The position numbers and the translations under genes were made by a program. The notes beneath the pieces were generated by a model. That model was not told the DNA's origin. It saw only the letters and a program-made list of their open reading frames with translations, and ran no database searches. A stretch of DNA of 64,000 bases, taken from contig NZ_CADESW010000027.1 of assembly GCF_902830275.1 (NCBI RefSeq), forward strand, positions 1 to 64,000. Reading direction: 5' to 3'. Positions within the stretch are counted from its first letter, which is position 1. Each line of letters starts with the position of its first letter. Shown here in pieces: positions 59,763-64,000 of the stretch. The stretch comes from Burkholderia stagnalis. Its GTDB lineage: Bacteria; Pseudomonadota; Gammaproteobacteria; Burkholderiales; Burkholderiaceae.

Positions 59763-60680
59763 ATGTTGTCAGAAGAAGAACTCGCGCTGCTCGATGCGAT
59801 TCGCGCGACCGGCAGCCTGTCGCGCGCGGCGGCGCGCCTCGGCAAGGCGCCGTCGACGGTGTCGCACGCGGCGCGCCAGCTCGAGGCGCGGTTTGACGCG
59901 CTGCTGTTCGACCGGCGCCGCTACCGGCTGCAGCTCACGCCGGCCGGCCAGTTGCTGGCCGACGAGGCCGCGCGCCTGATGCTGGACGTCGCGCGGCTCA
60001 CGCAGCGGGTGCGGCAGATCGCGAACGGCTGGGAGGACCGGCTGTGGATCGTCAGCGACGAGCTGCTCGAATTCGACTCGATGATGCCGGTGATCCGCGC
60101 GTTCGACGCGCTCGAATCGGGGGTGTCGCTGCGCTTCACGCACGAGGTGCTCGGCGGCACCTGGGAAGCGCTGCGCGACGGCCGCGCCGACCTGATCGTC
60201 GGCGCGACCAACGAGCCGCCGGCGATTCCAGGGCTGAAGTGGTTCGAGCTGGGCGCGCTCGACTGGGTGTTCGCGGTGTCGCCGCGCCATCCGCTCGCGG
60301 CGGCGCGCGGCCCGCTCACGCGCGACGCGATCGGCGCGCATCGCGCGGTGGTGGTCGCGGATTCGTCGCGCAGCGCGGCAGGCCGCGTATACGGCGTGCT
60401 GGGCGGGCAGCCGGTGCTGGCGGTGCCGTCGATGCGCGCGAAGATCCTCGCGCAGCGCGATGCGCTCGGCGTCGGCTGGGTGCCGCGGCGGCGCGCCGCG
60501 ACGCTGCTCGCGCGCGGCGAACTGGTCGAGATGCCGGCCGCCGATCCGCGCGAGCCGAATGTCCTGTACGTCGGGTGGCACGGCGACCGCGAAGGCCGGG
60601 CGCTGCAATGGTGGCTCGACCGGCTGCGCGAGCCGCGCCTCGCGCAGCGGCTGCTCGACGGGATCGACGTGCTGCCGTAA
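59763..60680 (+). CDS. LysR-family regulator
   Basis: A 305-residue LysR regulator. The helix-turn-helix is LSRAAARLGKAPSTVSHAARQLEA, and the ligand domain contains LIVGATNEPPAIPG. ATG 59763 (MLSEEELALL) has GGAG about 9 bases upstream and the correct N-terminus; an ATG at 59730 would add 11 residues. It is divergent from the MocR gene and followed after 125 bases by the short-chain dehydrogenase, which is a plausible target. Confidence 0.88.
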   Translation: MLSEEELALLDAIRATGSLSRAAARLGKAPSTVSHAARQLEARFDALLFDRRRYRLQLTPAGQLLADEAARLMLDVARLTQRVRQIANGWEDRLWIVSDELLEFDSMMPVIRAFDALESGVSLRFTHEVLGGTWEALRDGRADLIVGATNEPPAIPGLKWFELGALDWVFAVSPRHPLAAARGPLTRDAIGAHRAVVVADSSRSAAGRVYGVLGGQPVLAVPSMRAKILAQRDALGVGWVPRRRAATLLARGELVEMPAADPREPNVLYVGWHGDREGRALQWWLDRLREPRLAQRLLDGIDVLP

Positions 60681-60805
60681 CGTACCGCGAGTACCGCGAA
60701 CGTTCGACGATTTCGAACGTGTTCGTCACGCGCGCGGCACGGCAGCGCGCGGCTTCACGCGCACCATGCAGTCACGGTCATTCACCGGAATCACTGGAGA
60801 ACATC

Positions 60806-61555
60806 ATGGAACGTTTCACCGGCAAGACAGTGCTCGTCACGGGCGGCACCAGCGGCATCGGCCTCGCGGCCGCACAGGCATTCGCGTCCGAAGGCGCGCG
60901 CGTGATCATGACGGGCCGCGATGCGGACGCGCTCGCTGCGGCGCAGCGCACGCTCGGCGGCGACGCGCTCGCGATCCGCAACGAAACGGGCAGCGTCGCG
61001 GCGGCGCGCGAGCTTGCGAGCGCGATCGCCGCCGCGGGCGCGCGGCTCGACGCGGTATTCGTCAACGCGGGCGTGGCGAAGCTCGCACCGTTCGCGGACA
61101 TCGACGAGGCGCTGTGGGACCAGGTCTTCGATACCAACGTGAAGGGCGCATATTTCCAGATCCAGTCGCTCGTGCCGCTGCTGAACCGCGGCGCGTCGAT
61201 CGTGATCAACGGCTCGATCAATGCGCATATCGGGATGCCCGGTTCGTCGCTCTACGCGGCGAGCAAGGCCGCGGTGAATTCGTTCGCGAAGACGCTGTCG
61301 ACGGAACTGCTGCCGAACGGCGTGCGCGTGAACGTCGTCAGCCCGGGGCCCGTGCAGACGCCGCTGTACGGCAAGCTCGGGCTCGACGCCGCGACGCTCG
61401 AGGCGACCGCCGACAAGATCAAGGGCCTCGTGCCGATCGGCCGGTTCGGCACGCCGGAGGAAATCGCGTCGACCGTGCTGCACCTGAGCGCGCCGGAGTC
61501 CGCGTTCATCGTCGGCGCGGAAATCATCGCGTCGGGCGGGATGGGGCTGCTTTGA
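60806..61555 (+). CDS. Short-chain dehydrogenase/reductase
   Basis: A 249-residue classical SDR. TGGTSGIGLAAAQAF (TGxxxGIG) is the cofactor motif. The catalytic triad region is SINAHIGMPGSSLYAASKAA (Ser, YxxxK), and NAG (VNAGVAKL) is present. Substrate unknown. CACTGGAGAACATC precedes the ATG. It lies downstream of the LysR gene on the same strand. Confidence 0.9.
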   Translation: MERFTGKTVLVTGGTSGIGLAAAQAFASEGARVIMTGRDADALAAAQRTLGGDALAIRNETGSVAAARELASAIAAAGARLDAVFVNAGVAKLAPFADIDEALWDQVFDTNVKGAYFQIQSLVPLLNRGASIVINGSINAHIGMPGSSLYAASKAAVNSFAKTLSTELLPNGVRVNVVSPGPVQTPLYGKLGLDAATLEATADKIKGLVPIGRFGTPEEIASTVLHLSAPESAFIVGAEIIASGGMGLL

Positions 61556-61622
61556 GCGGACGGCGGCGCGGGGGCTGTCGCCCCGCGCGCCGCACGCCCG
61601 GCGGGCGATCCGGCCCGCGACG

Positions 61623-63260
61623 CTAGCGTTCGCGGCAAGCGGGGCCGGCGCCGCCCGGCTCCGCGAGGTGCGTCACCGTCAGCCCGCCGAACGTCGCGCG
61701 GCCATGCTCGGCGAATACCGCGATCCGGTCGGCGTCGCGCGGCGGGAAGACGAGGTCGGTGATCGCGGCGCGGCCGTGGCCGGCGAACACCTCGACCGAG
61801 CCGCGATCGACGACGATCTCGAGCGGCAGGCGCCCGTCGACGAGCGGCAGGTTCACGATGTGCTGCCGGCTGAACGCGTTCGAGAAACCCGACTCGCCCG
61901 ATGCCGAGCGGTCGAGCGTCAGCGTCCGCTGCGCGGTGTCGTAGACGATCCGCGTGCCGATCGCGCCATCCGCCGAGCGCCGCACGACGATTCCCGCGCG
62001 CGCGGCGGTTTGCGGCGCGAGCGTCAGCGTGATGCGCTGCACCGTGCCGCGCGTCGCGGCCGGCAGTTCGCGCAGCGCCGACGCGACGCCCACGTCGCCG
62101 AGATGCGTCGCGGGCCGCCCGTCGGCCCACGCGGTGAACGCCGGCGCCGGCGTGACGACGAGCCGCGGTTCGCCGTCGATCGTCTTCAGCGCGAACGCAC
62201 GCGGCAGCGTCATCGCGCCGCGCCACGGCGCGGTGGGCGCTTGCGCCGCGTAATCCCAGTTGCTCATCCACGCGATCGCGACGGGCCGCGCGCCGGGCGC
62301 GCCCGAGAACGTGCCGGCCGCATAGAAATCGGCGCCGTGATCGACCCATTGGAATTGCGCGGGATCCGAGCCGGCCGGCGCGACCCGGTCGGGCGTGAAG
62401 GTGCGGCCGTCGAACGTGCCGACGAAGGCCATCGCACCCGAGCCGCCCGCGATCGACCACGGATTGACGTTGACGATCATCACCCATTTGGTCCGGCGCG
62501 GATCGTCGTCGAGCGGCAGCGGCACGAGGTCGGGCATCTCCCACAGGGCGCCGGCATGCGGCACGCCGGGCAGCGTGAAGTCGCTGAGGAAATCCCAGTG
62601 GATCAGGTCGTTCGAGCGGTACAGCTTCACGACCTGCGCGTCGGCGACGACGGTCGTCATCAGCCAGTAGCCGCCCGGCGCGTACCACGACACCTTCGGG
62701 TCGCGGAATTGCTTCGATTCCGGATCGAGCGTGAGCACCGGGTTGTGCGCGTACGGCTGCCAGGTCGCGCCGTGGTCGAGGCTGTACGCGAGCGACTGCG
62801 CCTGCGTGCCGGGCGCGTGCCCTGAACCGGCCTTGTAGACGCTCGTATACAGCGCGACCAGCGGCGCCTGGCCCGGCGCGCCGAGGCCGGACGTGTTGCG
62901 GGTGTCGGCGACGATCGAGCCGGAGAAGATCTCCTCGGTGGCGTTCGCGCGCATCGCGACCGGCTGCTCGCGCCAGTGGACGAGGTCGGTGCTGGTCGCG
63001 TGGCCCCAGGACATGTTGCCCCAGTCGTTGCCGGCCGGATTGAACTGATAGAACAGGTGATAGCGGCCGTTCTCGTAGACGAGGCCGTTCGGATCGTTCA
63101 TCCAGTGGCGCTGCGGCGTGTAATGGAGCGCGGGCCGCCACTGCGGCGTGCCGTCGGCGGCGGGCGCGGGGCACGGCGGGGCCGATGCGTGCGCGTTCGC
63201 GGCACATGCCAGAAGCAGCGCCGCCGCGCGGAACGTAAAGCTTGCGGACGGAAATTTCAT
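61623..63260 (-). CDS. Secreted GH32 fructan hydrolase (levanase/invertase type)
   Basis: A 545-residue GH32 enzyme. The signal peptide is MKFPSASFTFRAAALLLACAANAHA. Catalytic landmarks are RHWMNDPNGLV (nucleophile Asp), FRDPKVSW (transition-state RDP), and ALWEMPDLVPL (acid/base Glu). The C-terminal beta-sandwich ends in GGLTVTHL. It would break levan, inulin or sucrose in the periplasm or outside. It follows the GH68 gene on the same strand, with a strong hairpin between them, so the two probably act on the same polymer. Confidence 0.93.
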   Translation of the reverse strand: MKFPSASFTFRAAALLLACAANAHASAPPCPAPAADGTPQWRPALHYTPQRHWMNDPNGLVYENGRYHLFYQFNPAGNDWGNMSWGHATSTDLVHWREQPVAMRANATEEIFSGSIVADTRNTSGLGAPGQAPLVALYTSVYKAGSGHAPGTQAQSLAYSLDHGATWQPYAHNPVLTLDPESKQFRDPKVSWYAPGGYWLMTTVVADAQVVKLYRSNDLIHWDFLSDFTLPGVPHAGALWEMPDLVPLPLDDDPRRTKWVMIVNVNPWSIAGGSGAMAFVGTFDGRTFTPDRVAPAGSDPAQFQWVDHGADFYAAGTFSGAPGARPVAIAWMSNWDYAAQAPTAPWRGAMTLPRAFALKTIDGEPRLVVTPAPAFTAWADGRPATHLGDVGVASALRELPAATRGTVQRITLTLAPQTAARAGIVVRRSADGAIGTRIVYDTAQRTLTLDRSASGESGFSNAFSRQHIVNLPLVDGRLPLEIVVDRGSVEVFAGHGRAAITDLVFPPRDADRIAVFAEHGRATFGGLTVTHLAEPGGAGPACRER

Positions 63261-63307
63261 GCGTGCAGCCGTGCTTCGGCGGGCGAAGCGGAAAGAAGGC
63301 GGGGAAG

Positions 63308-63343
63308 CGCGCGCCGCGCGATCCGGAGAGGGCGCGGCGCGCG
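63308..63343 (-). promoter_or_regulatory. Strong hairpin between GH68 and GH32 genes
   Basis: CGCGCGCCGCGC (63308-63319) and GCGCGGCGCGCG (63332-63343) are perfect 12-bp complementary arms with a 12-base loop. No T-tract follows on either strand. It is likely a mRNA-stabilising or attenuating stem between the levansucrase and levanase genes. Confidence 0.6.
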
Positions 63344-63403
63344 GGTTGACCGAAGGGTGACGCACGCGCGCACGGGACACGCCCGATGCGCGCGCGGCCG
63401 CCG

Positions 63404-64000
63404 TCAGTGGCCGGGGCCCTGCGCGGGCAGGTTCGCGGGGATGTCGCCGTAGCCGCCGAGCCCGCCGCGGCCGTACTGGCGGTCCACCGCCGTCGACGTG
63501 CCGTTGATGTTGATCTTCACCGTCGGCGCGAGCGTGCCGCCGCGGCGCGGGCCGATCGCGTCGATGAACGACTCGACGAGCCCGCCCGGCATCACGAAGT
63601 GCGAATACGACTGGAATTCGCGCGGGTTCTGGTTCGGATCCTGCGCGTACGGCGCGCCGGCCGGCGCCGTGAAGTCGGTCGGGTTGCCGAGCACGAGGCC
63701 GCCGCCGCCGTTCAGCGGCAGGTAGTCGCTGCGGATGCCGTTGCCGACGAAGCCGTACACGCCGTCCGGGCCGTCGACGCCCGCCGCCATCGTCGTGCGG
63801 TGGCTGATCGTGAACAGGTAGTACTTGCCGTCCTTCAGGTAGATCTGCGGGCGCTCGGTCTGGTCGTCCACGCAGTTCGCCGACAGGATCGGCGGCAGGA
63901 ACTTCCATTCGGTGAGCTGCGGGTTCGTCGCGACCGCGAGGCCGACATTGGCCTTTTGATACACTGCGCCCGAATTCATCACCGCGTTGAGGTCTTCCCG
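63404..64000 (-). CDS. GH68 levansucrase, C-terminal part (runs off the window)
   Basis: The last 198 codons of a GH68 fructosyltransferase that transfers fructose from sucrose to levan. The reading frame stays open to base 64000 (REDLNAVMNSGAVYQ before the first internal Met), so the start lies beyond the edge. Landmarks include DDQTERPQIYLKDGKYYLF (acid/base region), GVYGFVGNGIRSDYLPLNGGG and the C-terminal YSHFVMPGGLVESFID. It is presumably exported. It is directly upstream of the GH32 gene. Confidence 0.9.
   Translation of the reverse strand, partial: REDLNAVMNSGAVYQKANVGLAVATNPQLTEWKFLPPILSANCVDDQTERPQIYLKDGKYYLFTISHRTTMAAGVDGPDGVYGFVGNGIRSDYLPLNGGGGLVLGNPTDFTAPAGAPYAQDPNQNPREFQSYSHFVMPGGLVESFIDAIGPRRGGTLAPTVKININGTSTAVDRQYGRGGLGGYGDIPANLPAQGPGH

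Overview
The window is about 68% G+C with dense genes, strong third-position G/C bias and a proteobacterial gene repertoire. That repertoire includes a split hpaG1/hpaG2 homoprotocatechuate cluster, two OmpC-like porins whose mature ends begin QSSVT, several LysR, MocR and AraC regulators, and a levansucrase/levanase pair. All of this points to Burkholderia, most likely the Burkholderia cepacia complex. The mix of catabolic, transport and regulatory genes, with no ribosomal or replication genes, looks like an accessory-rich part of a secondary chromosome. That placement is an inference. No tRNA, rRNA, CRISPR array, transposase or prophage gene was seen.

Layout. 1-2430: small unknown proteins and a KptA RNA phosphotransferase, then a long regulatory gap with a perfect LacI-type palindrome. 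2431-6388: a three-gene periplasmic gluconate-2-dehydrogenase-type flavocytochrome (Tat-exported small subunit, GMC flavoprotein, triheme cytochrome c), followed by a 14-bp minisatellite. 6718-12874: a CPA2 antiporter, a second PBP3-type transpeptidase, an orphan 115-aa protein and a stand-alone NAD(P)-dependent reductase/epimerase. 12888-19380: hpaR divergent from hpaG1-G2-E-D-F-H-I, the complete lower meta-cleavage pathway from homoprotocatechuate to pyruvate and succinate semialdehyde, with a clear HpaR-type palindrome between them. 19441-28526: an AraC regulator, a quinone-oxidoreductase-like gene, and a binding protein/permease/ATPase/porin uptake system headed by a MocR regulator. 28628-33128: a Bcr/CflA-type exporter, a 322-bp heptanucleotide repeat, a two-component system and an AT-richer orphan gene.

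33250-46253 is the most distinctive part. It is a sulfur-scavenging island. One minus-strand operon encodes an FMNH2-dependent SsuD-like monooxygenase, a class II aldolase, a sulfonate ABC transporter, a membrane-anchored c-type cytochrome, a second SsuA-like binding protein and probably a MOSC protein. Facing away from it are an SfnB-like acyl-CoA-dehydrogenase homologue, a LysR regulator, a thiol dioxygenase and a four-domain rhodanese. Together they look like an organosulfur desulfurisation and sulfur-transfer module with unusual extra redox and carbon-chain steps.

46326-64000: a glycerophosphodiester phosphodiesterase lipoprotein, a stand-alone squalene/phytoene-synthase-like gene, and a strongly expressed porin with a classic terminator. 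Next come a tightly overlapped TetR-HlyD-ABC-NodT tripartite exporter, an unknown lipoprotein, a cupin/AhpD pair, a second MocR regulator, a LysR/SDR pair, and a levanase with the C-terminal part of a levansucrase that runs off the right edge.
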